Below are positions 26,737-35,749 of a stretch of 64,000 nt of DNA, in pieces. A model generated the notes under the pieces. It had not been told where the DNA came from. It ran no database searches and saw only the letters and a program-made list of their open reading frames with translations. Position numbers and translations under genes: made by a program. Position 1 is the stretch's first letter. Each line of letters begins with the position of its first letter. This DNA is from Desulfocicer vacuolatum DSM 3385 (GTDB lineage Bacteria > Desulfobacterota > Desulfobacteria > Desulfobacterales > Desulfobacteraceae): positions 104,082 through 168,081 of the forward strand of contig NZ_FWXY01000012.1 of the NCBI RefSeq assembly GCF_900176365.1, written 5' to 3'.

Positions 26737-27507
26737 TCAAAACTGATACACCCGGGTGTCAGAGGCCCGGGCCTGCCAATGGGGTTCCCGGTTATCAAAA
26801 GTACGTTCTGCAACATAAACCTGTCCCTGAAAATCCATGCGAATCACCGAAGATGACCGGGTACCATAGCCGGAACTTTCAATAAAAAGAGGGGAAAGAA
26901 TGCGCTCCCACGCCGTACCCACCCCGGTGTCCGGCAGCTGGTGATCCAATGGTTTTTCACGGTCTTTCAAGAGCGAAAAAAGGGATGCATCATCCAAAAC
27001 CCCGGTGTTTATCAAGGCTGACAAACGATCTTTTCCTTTTTGAACCTTTGGCCAGTCACAATCAATCAAACCATTGCTCAAGCCATACACACCTGGAGAA
27101 AGCGTTGTTATCTTATTTTGATAGTTGGAATAATAATAAAACCCTGTGGTATCACCCAAAACCAGGTTGAATCCGTTATATTTTCCCGATGTGGAATGAA
27201 TCCGCTCAAGATATGACCTTGCAGATTCATCTTTGCAAAGAAAATCACTCACCAGTTCACCTCGGGTGGGTGCTCCGGGATTTAATCTGGCCGGATCCCG
27301 AAAATTGGTGATCCCGGCCACCCTTCCTGACCGGGTGATTCCCATCCAGGTGCCACCGCCCTTTAAATCCCTCCCTGCCAGTACCATGGGGTGATCTTCC
27401 CACCATCCAAGGGGGGCCGTGGGTCGATCATAAAATTCATCTCGATTGGCACAAAGAATCAGACGATGGTCTTGATGCATGTCAACTGCAAATAGAATCA
27501 AACACAT
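26737..27507 (-). CDS. TANGO2/NRDE-family protein
   Basis: ATG 27507 (AAGGAAAG upstream) gives a 256-aa protein starting MCLILFAVD, with the Cys2 and the NRDE motif (CANRDEFYDRPTA) that define the family (PF05742). Further conserved blocks are GRDLKGGGTWMGITRSGRVAGITNFRDP and GLSNG. The N-terminal Cys recalls Ntn hydrolases, but the biochemical activity is not established; eukaryotic relatives (TANGO2) are linked to lipid and heme handling. Convergent with the NRPS gene; no functional link is evident. Confidence 0.88.
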   Translation of the reverse strand: MCLILFAVDMHQDHRLILCANRDEFYDRPTAPLGWWEDHPMVLAGRDLKGGGTWMGITRSGRVAGITNFRDPARLNPGAPTRGELVSDFLCKDESARSYLERIHSTSGKYNGFNLVLGDTTGFYYYSNYQNKITTLSPGVYGLSNGLIDCDWPKVQKGKDRLSALINTGVLDDASLFSLLKDREKPLDHQLPDTGVGTAWERILSPLFIESSGYGTRSSSVIRMDFQGQVYVAERTFDNREPHWQARASDTRVYQF

Positions 27508-27548
27508 AACTTTCCTTTTAAAAATCGACATCTTTCATAATATAAAGT

Positions 27549-29171
27549 TTAATTCCGCTGGGTTTTTGAAAGATAGTATTCGTAATTCCCGTTGTAGTTG
27601 ATCATTTCACCCCGGTCTATTTCCATGACCCGATCCACAAGACAACGCAAAAAATGCCGATCATGGCTTACCAGGACAACGGTTCCGGTAAATTTTTTCA
27701 AGGCAGAAAGCAAAATTTCCCGGGACTGGATGTCCAGATGGTTTGTGGGTTCGTCAAGAATAAGAAAATTAACAGGCTGCCCCAGGAGTGTGGCCAGAAC
27801 CACCCGGCTTTTTTCTCCACCGGACAACTGCTTTATTCGTTTTTCCACATCATCCCCAAAAAAAAGAAACGCAGCGCACAGGTTACGGATCACACCGATA
27901 CCGGCAAGGGGCAGCGCTTCCTGAACAGTTTCAAAAACGGTTTTATCTGCATTGAGAATATCCATGGCATGCTGACTGAAATAGCCGATGTTAACATTGG
28001 CTCCGATTTTAACCGTTCCCTTTGTGGGGGTAGCCATTCCTGCAAGCACTTTGAGAAAGGTTGACTTTCCAGCACCATTTACCCCGACCACGGCAATTTT
28101 ATCCTGCCTGTTGATCAATCCGGAAAGGTTACTGAACACGGTATTGGTCTTTCCGTCAGCAGTTTCCCATGTTTTTTCCAGATTCTCCAGAAGCACAACA
28201 TCATCACCGGAACGGGGGGGCGGTGAAAATTCAAATTTCATAACCCGCTGCTGTTCGGGAATCTCAATGCGTTCTATTTTTTCAAGCTTTTTAATGCGGG
28301 ATTGAACCTGTGCAGCATGGGATACCCGGGCCTTGAAACGGGCAATAAAATTTTCTTCCTTGGCAAGCATCTCCTGCTGTCGCCGGTGACTTGCCAAAAG
28401 TTGCGCCATCCTGATTTCCCGTTCCCGAATGTAAAAGTCATAATTCCCGCCATAGGTGGTAATGGTTTGATTGGCCACCTCAACGGTGCGGGAAACCACA
28501 CGGTTCATGAAATCCTGATCATGGCAGGTCATCAACAACGCACCTTTGAAATCATTTACCAGCCAGTTTTCCAGCCAGAGAATGGATTCCATGTCCAGAT
28601 GGTTGGTGGGCTCATCCAGAAGCAGAACATCGGGATTGATGGTCAAAATTTTTGCCAGGGCAATGCGCATTTTCCACCCACCACTGAAAAACGCCACGGG
28701 CTGTGTGTAATCTGCAGGACCAATACCCAACCCCGTAAGTACTGTCTGGGCACGGGATTCAAGATTATACCCGTCTCGATTTTCAAATGCCTCGACAGCT
28801 TCACCATATTTTTCAAGGAGCTGTTCCATGGCGCTGTCCTCCATGGGTTCTGCCATGGCCGCTTCCATCTCTTTCATCTGCTCCCCCAGCCTCATCACAT
28901 CGCCGGCGGCACTCATGACTTCAGAAAGCGCTGATCCTTCTTCCATATCCCCCACGTTTTGGGAAAAATAACCTATTTTTGTTTTTTTAGAGCAGGAGAT
29001 TTCCCCCTCATCTGCCGCCTCTTCCCCGGTAATCAGGTTAAAGATCGTTGTTTTTCCGGCTCCGTTGGCTCCCACAAGCCCCATGCGAGCGCCGGGTAAA
29101 ATCTGCAGGCTTGCGTTTTTAAATAAAATTCTGGATCCGTGCTGCTTTGATATTTTTGTCAGATGAATCAT
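27549..29171 (-). CDS. ABC-F family ATPase
   Basis: Two ABC ATPase domains on one chain (540 aa) without membrane segments. Domain 1 has Walker A GANGAGKTT, signature FSGGWKMR and Walker B LLLDEPTNHLD. Domain 2 has GVNGAGKST, LSGGEKSR and LILDEPTNHLD. The linker between them (about 230-310) is charged and helical, as in ribosome-associated ABC-F proteins (EttA/Uup/YbiT group). These act at the ribosomal E site in translation or ribosome rescue; some give antibiotic resistance. The subgroup is not resolved here. It lies just upstream of the TANGO2-like gene on the same strand. Confidence 0.92.
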   Translation of the reverse strand: MIHLTKISKQHGSRILFKNASLQILPGARMGLVGANGAGKTTIFNLITGEEAADEGEISCSKKTKIGYFSQNVGDMEEGSALSEVMSAAGDVMRLGEQMKEMEAAMAEPMEDSAMEQLLEKYGEAVEAFENRDGYNLESRAQTVLTGLGIGPADYTQPVAFFSGGWKMRIALAKILTINPDVLLLDEPTNHLDMESILWLENWLVNDFKGALLMTCHDQDFMNRVVSRTVEVANQTITTYGGNYDFYIREREIRMAQLLASHRRQQEMLAKEENFIARFKARVSHAAQVQSRIKKLEKIERIEIPEQQRVMKFEFSPPPRSGDDVVLLENLEKTWETADGKTNTVFSNLSGLINRQDKIAVVGVNGAGKSTFLKVLAGMATPTKGTVKIGANVNIGYFSQHAMDILNADKTVFETVQEALPLAGIGVIRNLCAAFLFFGDDVEKRIKQLSGGEKSRVVLATLLGQPVNFLILDEPTNHLDIQSREILLSALKKFTGTVVLVSHDRHFLRCLVDRVMEIDRGEMINYNGNYEYYLSKTQRN

Positions 29172-29280
29172 CTTAAGTGCCCCAAAAAATTATGGAAGAT
29201 ACCATATTTAGAGATCATTTTGCAAGCAGGTAAATCCATTCCATCCCGATCAGGCGGACACTGAAATCCAGATGTGTTTC

Positions 29281-29642
29281 ATATAAAACGGGCATGTCTT
29301 GGCGGACACAACGAATATAGGGTCGTAGACGCGGAGCCAAATGGTATTATGCCGCCACCCCGACGGGCAATGGGCCCGGACCGGAACTGTAGACAGCTCA
29401 ATTGTCCGGTTCCTATTGCCCATCGGGGGGGGCGGCTCTGCCTTAGCTTGCCCTGGAGGCTGCATTGTATATAAAAAACTGCCACGGGCAGACCTTGTAC
29501 TGATCCCACAACGAAGCTTGGAATACGCCTCTGATTTGTGGAGTATTTCATATAACCGCCACGGGCGGACCGTATTCTGATCCGGCTCTGCCCACAACAA
29601 AGGTAGAAATACTTCACAGATTTACGGAGTATTTCATATAAA
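29281..29642 (-). repeat. Tandem cluster of interspersed repeats: beta followed by two alpha units
   Basis: An inverted beta unit (29,281-29,470) contains CCGGAACTGTAGACAGCTC/AATTGTCCGGTTCC flanked by CGACGGGCAATGG...TATTGCCCATCGG. Two minus-oriented alpha units follow (29,478-29,554, imperfect, and 29,555-29,642, complete). This is the largest assembly of the family in the window and fills most of the gap between divergent ABC-F and 4Fe-4S genes. Confidence 0.92.
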
Positions 29643-29650
29643 AAAAAATA

Positions 29651-29698
29651 TTGACACGAGGATGGACACAGATATATCGTTATGATATATAACGATAT
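29651..29698 (+). promoter_or_regulatory. Promoter with palindromic operator upstream of the 4Fe-4S protein gene
   Basis: TTGACA (29,651-29,656), then TATATC 16 nt later as -10. A perfect 10-bp inverted repeat ATATCGTTAT-GATAT-ATAACGATAT (29,674-29,698) overlaps the -10 and start region. A repressor site is likely; the PadR-type protein encoded downstream is one candidate. Confidence 0.5.
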
Positions 29699-29855
29699 GA
29701 ATCGTATGCTTTTGCAAAGCAACAAAATAATTCATTTTGGGTTATAGAGTCTTATCCAAGAAACTGGGGATTAAGTCCAGACCCGGTACCGCCAGCGGCG
29801 CATAAAAAAATTTAAAAGATGTTTTTGGTTTATTCATAAAAAATAAGGAGTGAAG

Positions 29856-30938
29856 ATGGGTGCAAAAATCTATAGCCAGCTGCGTGAACAGATGGATCAA
29901 TATTCAACAGGCTTTCCATCCACCGAATCCGGTGTGGAATTGCAAATCCTTGAAAAACTTTTTACCGAAGAAGATGCTGAAATCTATCTGGATTTAACCA
30001 TGCTCCTGGAATTGCCGGATGAATTTGCCGCAAGGACCCACCGCTCCCAGGAAGAGGCCGGGGTAAAACTGGAAGAGATGGCAAAAAAGGGCCTGCTTTT
30101 TCGCCACGTCAAAGAAGGCAAAAAACGGTATTCTGCGGTGCCCTTTGTGATCGGTTCATACGAATTCCAGCTGGGACGCATGGATAAAGAACTGGCAGAA
30201 CTGACAAACTCCTATATGGAAGAAGCTTTTCTCACCGGCATGGGTAACAACATCCCTCCCCTTAGAACCATTCCGGTGGGGAAATCAGTGGATGTTATCC
30301 ATAAAGTGGCGGCATACGAGGACGCCAAAGCCATTGTCAACGGAAAGGATAAGATAGCAGTGGCAAACTGCATCTGCCGTACCCAGCAGAATCTTCTGGA
30401 CAAAGGCTGTGACAAACCCCTGGAGGTGTGCCTGCTTTTTGGGTCCCATGCCGACTACTACGTTGAAAACAAAATGGGACGTTATATAACCAGTGAAGAT
30501 GCTTGCAAAATACTTGACCTATGTGAAGAGGCAGGCCTGGTGAATCAGCCAGCCAATATGGTAAATCCCGGGGGCATGTGCAATTGCTGCCAGGACTGCT
30601 GCGGCGTGCTCAGGGCTCTCAATCTTCTGCCAAATCCCGGAGAAATGGTGCATAACCGTTACTGGGCAGTGGTTGATCAGGAAGCATGCATCGAATGTGA
30701 AGAGTGTCTGGACCGATGCCAGATGAATGCCATTAAAATTGAAGATACCGCAGCCATTGAAAGTGCAAGGTGCATTGGATGCGGCCTCTGCGTCACCACC
30801 TGTCCTGTGGAAGCCATCAAGTTGGAAGAAAAACCCAAAGAACACCAGGTACCGCCCCCAGCCAGCGGCCAGGAATTAATGGCCATGACTGCTGAAAAAA
30901 GAGGCACTTCCCTGATTCCTTTGAAGATGCAGCAGTAA
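29856..30938 (+). CDS. Multi-cysteine 4Fe-4S binding protein
   Basis: ATG 29856 is 5 nt after AAGGAG (360 aa); a GTG two codons earlier is possible. Residues 1-100 are helical with a winged-helix look (KLEEMAKKGLLFR). The middle part has extra cysteines in NCICRTQQNLLDKGCDKPLEVC and MCNCCQDCCGVL. The last third is a 2x[4Fe-4S] ferredoxin domain, CIECEECLDRC and CIGCGLCVTTC. Soluble proteins of this type are common in sulfate reducers; the function is unknown, probably electron transfer or redox sensing. It is monocistronic as far as can be seen, behind a palindrome-covered promoter. Confidence 0.8.
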   Translation: MGAKIYSQLREQMDQYSTGFPSTESGVELQILEKLFTEEDAEIYLDLTMLLELPDEFAARTHRSQEEAGVKLEEMAKKGLLFRHVKEGKKRYSAVPFVIGSYEFQLGRMDKELAELTNSYMEEAFLTGMGNNIPPLRTIPVGKSVDVIHKVAAYEDAKAIVNGKDKIAVANCICRTQQNLLDKGCDKPLEVCLLFGSHADYYVENKMGRYITSEDACKILDLCEEAGLVNQPANMVNPGGMCNCCQDCCGVLRALNLLPNPGEMVHNRYWAVVDQEACIECEECLDRCQMNAIKIEDTAAIESARCIGCGLCVTTCPVEAIKLEEKPKEHQVPPPASGQELMAMTAEKRGTSLIPLKMQQ

Positions 30939-31173
30939 AACCATTATTGTGAATTGAATCTGGCCCATATTGGATTCCTGGCTCTCAGGGAGTCAGAGCA
31001 AATCAATTTACCTGGCAATCCGGCTAAAAATTCGATATATCCAAGCCCCAAAATATAAGTGGTAAATTGAAAATTTCTGGCTCCTTTATGGGTGGGGCAC
31101 GCTGAATATTTTGGCATCTATCTGGACCAAAGTCCCCAAAACGCAACAGAAACTCTATTTTTTGAGGTAAATT

Positions 31174-31695
31174 ATGATTGAAATGATGCTGTTGGGATTT
31201 CTCATGGACGGTGAAAAAACCGGATATGAGATCAAAAAATATATGGAAAACAGTACCGATTTTTTTTTCAATACCGGATTCAGCAGCATTTATCCCAAGT
31301 TTAAAAAAATGGAAAAGGACAGCCTGGTTGAAGTCACTGAAAAGATCAAAAACGGAAAACTCAACAAGGTGTATATTTTAACGGATAAGGGGGAAAAAAC
31401 ATTTTTGGAGTGGTTGCAAAGCAAGCCCCATATAAGTCGTATCCGTGACGAGGCACTTTTAAAAGTGTTCTTTTTTGATCATCTTGACCAGGATGAGATA
31501 AGAAATCAACTAAAGGACTATCTTGAAGATATTAAGGATCAGGTCAGCACCCTGCAAAACATCCAAGAACGATTCGCATCCGGAAAAATCCCCCCCTGGA
31601 AAATGGAAACGTTGGCCTTTGGTATCCGGTATTATACTTTTTTAGAACAAAGTTTCACTGAAATGCTAACACAAAACGATTTGAAAGAGATATGA
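31174..31695 (+). CDS. PadR-family transcriptional regulator
   Basis: This is a 173-aa protein with an N-terminal winged helix (about 1-85: LGFLMDGEKTGYEIKKYM, SSIYPKFKKMEKDSLVEV, YILTDKGEKTFLEWL) and a C-terminal helical dimerisation domain of the Vir_act_alpha_C type. GAGG precedes the ATG at 9 nt. PadR proteins are repressors that respond to small molecules. The 4Fe-4S gene upstream, with its palindromic promoter, is the nearest possible target, but this is only positional. Confidence 0.85.
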   Translation: MIEMMLLGFLMDGEKTGYEIKKYMENSTDFFFNTGFSSIYPKFKKMEKDSLVEVTEKIKNGKLNKVYILTDKGEKTFLEWLQSKPHISRIRDEALLKVFFFDHLDQDEIRNQLKDYLEDIKDQVSTLQNIQERFASGKIPPWKMETLAFGIRYYTFLEQSFTEMLTQNDLKEI

Positions 31696-31745
31696 TTTTG
31701 GCCAATTTGCTATCAAGCTTAATTTCCCGGGACTTAATAACCTTT

Positions 31746-31930
31746 TTTATATGAAACACTCCGCAAATAGGGGTGTATTTCAAGCTTTGTTGTGGGTGGA
31801 ACCGGATCAGAATACGGTCCGCCCGTGGCGGTTATATGAAACTCCGTACAAAGCAGCGTAATAATTAGAGTTCCATTTTTCGCTGTGGACAGGTCAAATC
31901 CCAATATGGTCTGCCCATGGCAGTTATTGC
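31746..31930 (+). repeat. Interspersed alpha repeat, one full and one decayed copy
   Basis: The first copy is complete: ATATGAAACACTCCGCAAA...GTGTATTTCAAGC, then CCGGATCAGAATACGGTCC. The second keeps ATATGAAACTCCG and a TGTGGACAGG...GGTCTGCCCATGGCAGTTAT remnant. It lies 50 bp after the PadR stop. Confidence 0.88.
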
Positions 31931-32313
31931 AGCTCTACCTTCCATTTGTATCTCATTTTGCAGCAATTCCCGGTCGTGATCTAATTATGATGGTCTCGTA
32001 AAAAGCCTCAAGGCCCATCCTTGACCACAATATGTTGATAGTGATCAGAACTCAAGACCGCATATAGTTTAGCTAAAATTTCATAGGCCGACTTTTTACA
32101 GGTTCATCAATTATCTGATTTTATTTAATCTTAACCAACATAGCTTCGCGGCAATAGAAACAATAAAATCAATCATTTTAGATATTTATCATAAAGCTTA
32201 CCGAAAATCGCTGCTCATCTTGAACTTTTCCCGCCATCAATGTAAAAATCCATAACAACAAAATATTTATATACAGGAAAGACTATTTTTTAAAAAAAAT
32301 AAAATTTTTTTAA

Positions 32314-32343
32314 CTTCCCTCCCCTTCCCTCCCCTTCCCTCCC
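32314..32343. repeat. Three exact 10-bp repeats, G-rich on the minus strand
   Basis: CTTCCCTCCC occurs three times head-to-tail. The complementary strand carries six runs of three or more G separated by one or two bases, a good G-quadruplex-forming pattern inside an AT-rich spacer. Confidence 0.85.
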
Positions 32344-32423
32344 ATTTTACAAAAACTATCAAACAGAAATATTCTTTTTATTTTCAAATCATTATGCAAG
32401 TTCCACACATTCATTTTCCCAAA

Positions 32424-32438
32424 CGGTATGGCCTTTGC
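32424..32438 (+). promoter_or_regulatory. Weak sigma-54 promoter candidate upstream of the BCCT gene
   Basis: CGGTATGGCCTTTGC keeps GG-N10-GC and TTGC at -12 but has CGG instead of TGG at -24. It lies ~360 bp before the BCCT start. The activator encoded at 35,750-38,050 would be the natural partner. Confidence 0.25.
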
Positions 32439-32797
32439 GTTGTAAAGATAAAATTAAGCATTTTGCATTTTCTGAATTATATTTTTTGAAGCTGTAAAGT
32501 AATACCCATTGCTCCAGATTCATTATTCCCAAGAACTTAAACGAATTGGGATGAGATGGAAAATAAGATATTAAATTTTACGAACAAGTTATCCCATGGA
32601 TTGATGGTACCAGGAAAGGGCATCACCATTCCATAAAAATTGATGCAACCTTTCCAACCAGGTCAGCATCAAAAGAATAAAGAAGCTCTTAAGGTTCTCA
32701 AACTCATAAAGTGATGGAATCATGAAGAGTTTAATTACACAGCAGAAAAAATCTCTTTTTCTGCACAATAATTAATCCGTAACACAGGAGGCATTGC

Positions 32798-34459
32798 GTG
32801 GCTATTAACTCCCCTTTAACTGAATTAGATATTAACCTTGCCGACAAAGGTTTTTATAAAGGTTTCAACCAAATAGTAACCATAGGGACAAAGATATTAA
32901 TTGCACTTCTGGTCATATGGGCTGCAGTTTTTTCAGAACAGGCCGGTGCTGTCTTAAAAAAAATGCAGGGATGGTCTTTTGAGTCTTTCGGGCCTTGGTA
33001 TATTTATGCCATGGCATTTGTTGTTATTCTATGCCTGATTTTGGCGATCTATCCGGCCATGGGTAAAATTCGCCTGGGTGGTGAAAATGCCAAACCCGAA
33101 TTCTCCACGTTTTCATGGTTTTCCATGATGTTTGGAGCCGGTGTTGGAATTGGTATGCTCACCTTTTCCTCGGCTGAACCCATCTATCACTTTGCCAGCA
33201 ACCCTGATACCATAATGGGGCTTGTTGAACCCAAAGCCCAGGAGACCCTTCGTTCTGTTTACAAATGGTCCTTTTTCCACTGGGGGCTCACAGCATGGGG
33301 TTGCTACGGCATTGTGGGACTTGTCCTTGCCTATTTTTCCTACAATCGTAATCTGCCCCTGACCATCCGTTCCGGTCTAACCCCGCTGTTTGGTAAAAAG
33401 CTCGAAGGAATTTTTGGAGATATTGTTGATATCACCGCAGTCATTGCCACCATTCTTGGCATTGCTGTAACCATCGGATATGGTATTGCCCAGTTTGCAT
33501 CGGGCATGCATACGGTGGCTGGTGCCCAATGGATGGTTAATGCCGATGGTTCCCCCACAAACACGGCCATGCTAATCGCCCTTTGTGTGGTCATGGCAAC
33601 CTCCATTCTTTCAGCAGCTTCCGGTGTGGGTAAGGGGATCAAATGGCTCTCCAACCTCAACATGGTGCTCTCCTTTTCACTACTGGCATTCTTTTTGATT
33701 TTTGGTGCACCCATGGTGGCCATAGAATCACTATTTTTGGGTATTTGGGATTATATCATCAACTTCCCTGTCCAGGCCATAACTTACTGGCCCAACTCTG
33801 AAGTGGAACCTGCTGCCACCCTCTATAAATGGCAATCCATTTGGTGGACCGTATTTTACTGGGCATGGTGGATCTCCTTTGCCCCCTTTGTTGGCCTTTT
33901 CTTTGCCCGTATTTCCCGGGGCAGGACCATCCGGGAGTATGTTCTTGGCACCATGGTTATCCCGGCTGTCATGTGTTTTATCTGGTTCACCGTTGTGGGC
34001 GGCACTGCCATTGACCTGGAGCTCACCGGTAAAGCAGGCGGTAGCATTCTTGGTGCTGGCCAGGAAGCCCAGCTATTTGCCACCCTCAGTGTTATGCTCT
34101 CTCCCATAATGGCCAAGGGTATGTCCTTTATGGTGGTCATATTGCTCATAACCTATCTTGTCACATCAGCAGATTCCGGCATTCTCGTTATCAACACCAT
34201 CAACGCCGGTGGTGATGATCGTCAAAAAGGAATAAAACATATTATTTTCTGGGGAGTTGCCCTTACCACGGTTATTGCAGTTCTCCTTCTGGCAGGAGGT
34301 CTCACGGCTCTAAAATCTGCCATGCTGGTGGGAGCATTGCCATTTTCCGCCATAATGGTTCTCATGGGATTTGCCTTGCTAAAAGCATTGATCCGCGATG
34401 CCATGCGATCAAAGGAAAAAAATTTCAAAGGCATCCCTGCCGATGCAAAACAGATCTAA
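32798..34459 (+). CDS. BCCT-family betaine/proline-type transporter
   Basis: The GTG start is 6 nt after AGGAGG; 553 aa with about 12 transmembrane helices. Family motifs: GAGVGIGMLTFSSAEP in the third helix (the glycine stretch governing cation coupling) and WWISFAPFVGLFFARISRGRTIRE, the tryptophan-rich signature of helix 8. BCCT carriers import quaternary amines such as glycine betaine, carnitine or proline betaine, usually with Na+. The gene is followed 50 bp later by proline dehydrogenase on the same strand, which favours proline betaine or a proline precursor as substrate (inference). Confidence 0.92.
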   Translation: MAINSPLTELDINLADKGFYKGFNQIVTIGTKILIALLVIWAAVFSEQAGAVLKKMQGWSFESFGPWYIYAMAFVVILCLILAIYPAMGKIRLGGENAKPEFSTFSWFSMMFGAGVGIGMLTFSSAEPIYHFASNPDTIMGLVEPKAQETLRSVYKWSFFHWGLTAWGCYGIVGLVLAYFSYNRNLPLTIRSGLTPLFGKKLEGIFGDIVDITAVIATILGIAVTIGYGIAQFASGMHTVAGAQWMVNADGSPTNTAMLIALCVVMATSILSAASGVGKGIKWLSNLNMVLSFSLLAFFLIFGAPMVAIESLFLGIWDYIINFPVQAITYWPNSEVEPAATLYKWQSIWWTVFYWAWWISFAPFVGLFFARISRGRTIREYVLGTMVIPAVMCFIWFTVVGGTAIDLELTGKAGGSILGAGQEAQLFATLSVMLSPIMAKGMSFMVVILLITYLVTSADSGILVINTINAGGDDRQKGIKHIIFWGVALTTVIAVLLLAGGLTALKSAMLVGALPFSAIMVLMGFALLKALIRDAMRSKEKNFKGIPADAKQI

Positions 34460-34509
34460 TCACAAAATGTACAGAAAACCTATGACTAAAAAAAGGAGAA
34501 ATAAGGAAG

Positions 34510-35421
34510 ATGTCATTCTTTAACTATGCCGTTTCTAAAACAATTATGCACGTTCCATCCCCAGTGGTTCACCACTTTGCAAAGGATTATGTGGCAGGGA
34601 ACGACCTTGATGATGCCGTTCGTGTGTGTCGTGAACTCAGCGCCAAAGGCATTGAGTCCACCCTGGATATCCTGGGAGAGTACATAACAAAAAAAGAACA
34701 GGCTCTTCCCTTTAAGCAGGACTGCATAGATATCCTGGAGACCATCCATCGCGATAAACTGGATGCCAATCTCTCTGTTAAACCAAGCCAGATGGGATTG
34801 CTAATGGATTACGATTTCGCATTCAATAACCTCAGGGATATTGTTGCCAGGGCTGCCGAACTCAACGGCTTTGTGCGCATTGATATGGAAGACATTGAAT
34901 GTAACGAAGACACCATCAAAATATATCGCATTCTTCGGGAAGAGTTCCCGGATCACGTGGGTACCGCACTACAGTCCTATATGCGAAATGCCATGGACCA
35001 CCTTGAACTGCTTGGTGATGGCCCCATTAATCTTAGACTGGTCAAGGGAATTTTCATTGTCACCCGCCAACAGGCTTGGCGGGACCCTGAGCTCATCACC
35101 CGCAACTATATCCAGCTCCTGGAACGGATGTTCGAGCTTGGAGCCTATGTGGGTATAGCCACCCACGATGAAAGACTTTATTATGAGGCACAGAAACTGA
35201 TCAAAAAATTTGGTCTTAAAAGGGAGCAATATGAGTTTCAGATGCTTCTGGGGGTGGACCCAGAGTTGCGGGATTTGATCGTATCTGAAGGACACCGCCT
35301 GAGGGTATATATCCCCTATGGAAAACAGTGGCTGGGATATTCACGAAGGCGTTTACTGGAAAATCCAAATATTGCCCGGGCAGCCCTGGGTCAAATGCTT
35401 CGGGGTACCGGTGGAAGATAA
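34510..35421 (+). CDS. Proline dehydrogenase (PutA-like, monofunctional)
   Basis: This is a 303-aa (beta-alpha)8 FAD enzyme of the PF01619 family, the size of monofunctional bacterial ProDH. Key motifs are LRLVKGIF, GIATHDERL and the C-terminal substrate-binding YIPYGKQWLGYSRRRL, whose paired arginines hold the proline carboxylate. It oxidises proline to pyrroline-5-carboxylate and passes electrons to a quinone. AAGGAG lies ~10 nt before the ATG. It is co-oriented with the BCCT gene and probably cotranscribed. No P5C dehydrogenase gene is adjacent. Next to a methylamine demethylation operon, it could finish breakdown of proline betaine after demethylation (inference). Confidence 0.9.
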   Translation: MSFFNYAVSKTIMHVPSPVVHHFAKDYVAGNDLDDAVRVCRELSAKGIESTLDILGEYITKKEQALPFKQDCIDILETIHRDKLDANLSVKPSQMGLLMDYDFAFNNLRDIVARAAELNGFVRIDMEDIECNEDTIKIYRILREEFPDHVGTALQSYMRNAMDHLELLGDGPINLRLVKGIFIVTRQQAWRDPELITRNYIQLLERMFELGAYVGIATHDERLYYEAQKLIKKFGLKREQYEFQMLLGVDPELRDLIVSEGHRLRVYIPYGKQWLGYSRRRLLENPNIARAALGQMLRGTGGR

Positions 35422-35423
35422 TT

Positions 35424-35700
35424 TTTATATGAAATACTCCTCAAATCAGAGGTGTATGTAAACTTTGTTGTGGGCAGAGCCGGATCAGAATACGGTCTGC
35501 CCGTGGCAGTTATATACAATGCAGCCTCCAAGGCAACCTAAGGCAGAGCCGCCCCCCGACGGACAATAGGAACCGGACAATTGAGCTGTCTACAGTTCCG
35601 GTCCGGGACCATTGCCCGTCGGGGGGCGGCGGTATAATACCATTTGACTCCGCGTCTACGACCCTATATTTGTTGTGTCCGTGAGGACATGCCCGTCGAG
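35424..35700 (+). repeat. Interspersed repeat pair: alpha followed by beta
   Basis: Alpha (35,424-35,515) begins directly after the ProDH stop. Beta (35,516-35,700) has the same 5' sequence GCAGCCTCCAAGGC and the central palindrome as the copy at 11,461. It also has an extension GACTCCGCGTCTACGACCC...GACATGCCCGTCG that matches the inverted copy at 29,281. It fills the gap to the convergent sigma-54 activator. Confidence 0.92.
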
Positions 35701-35749
35701 GGCGATACAATTATTCCTGCCACTAATCCCCCAATGTGCCACCCTGTGA

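Larger units (their letters stand above)
31696..32797. other. 1.1-kb gene-free AT-rich region upstream of the BCCT transporter
   Basis: No gene is supported. From left to right it holds a full alpha repeat (31,746-31,840) and a degenerate second one (to 31,930). Next come a 10-bp repeat CTTCCCTCCC x3 (32,314-32,343) and a weak -24/-12 match (32,424-32,438). The remainder is about three-quarters A+T. A long leader or regulatory RNA cannot be excluded. Confidence 0.5.

Noticed and set aside
32314..32343. CRISPR array
   Set aside because: Three adjoining 10-bp repeats have no spacers; no cas genes or other arrays were seen anywhere in the window.
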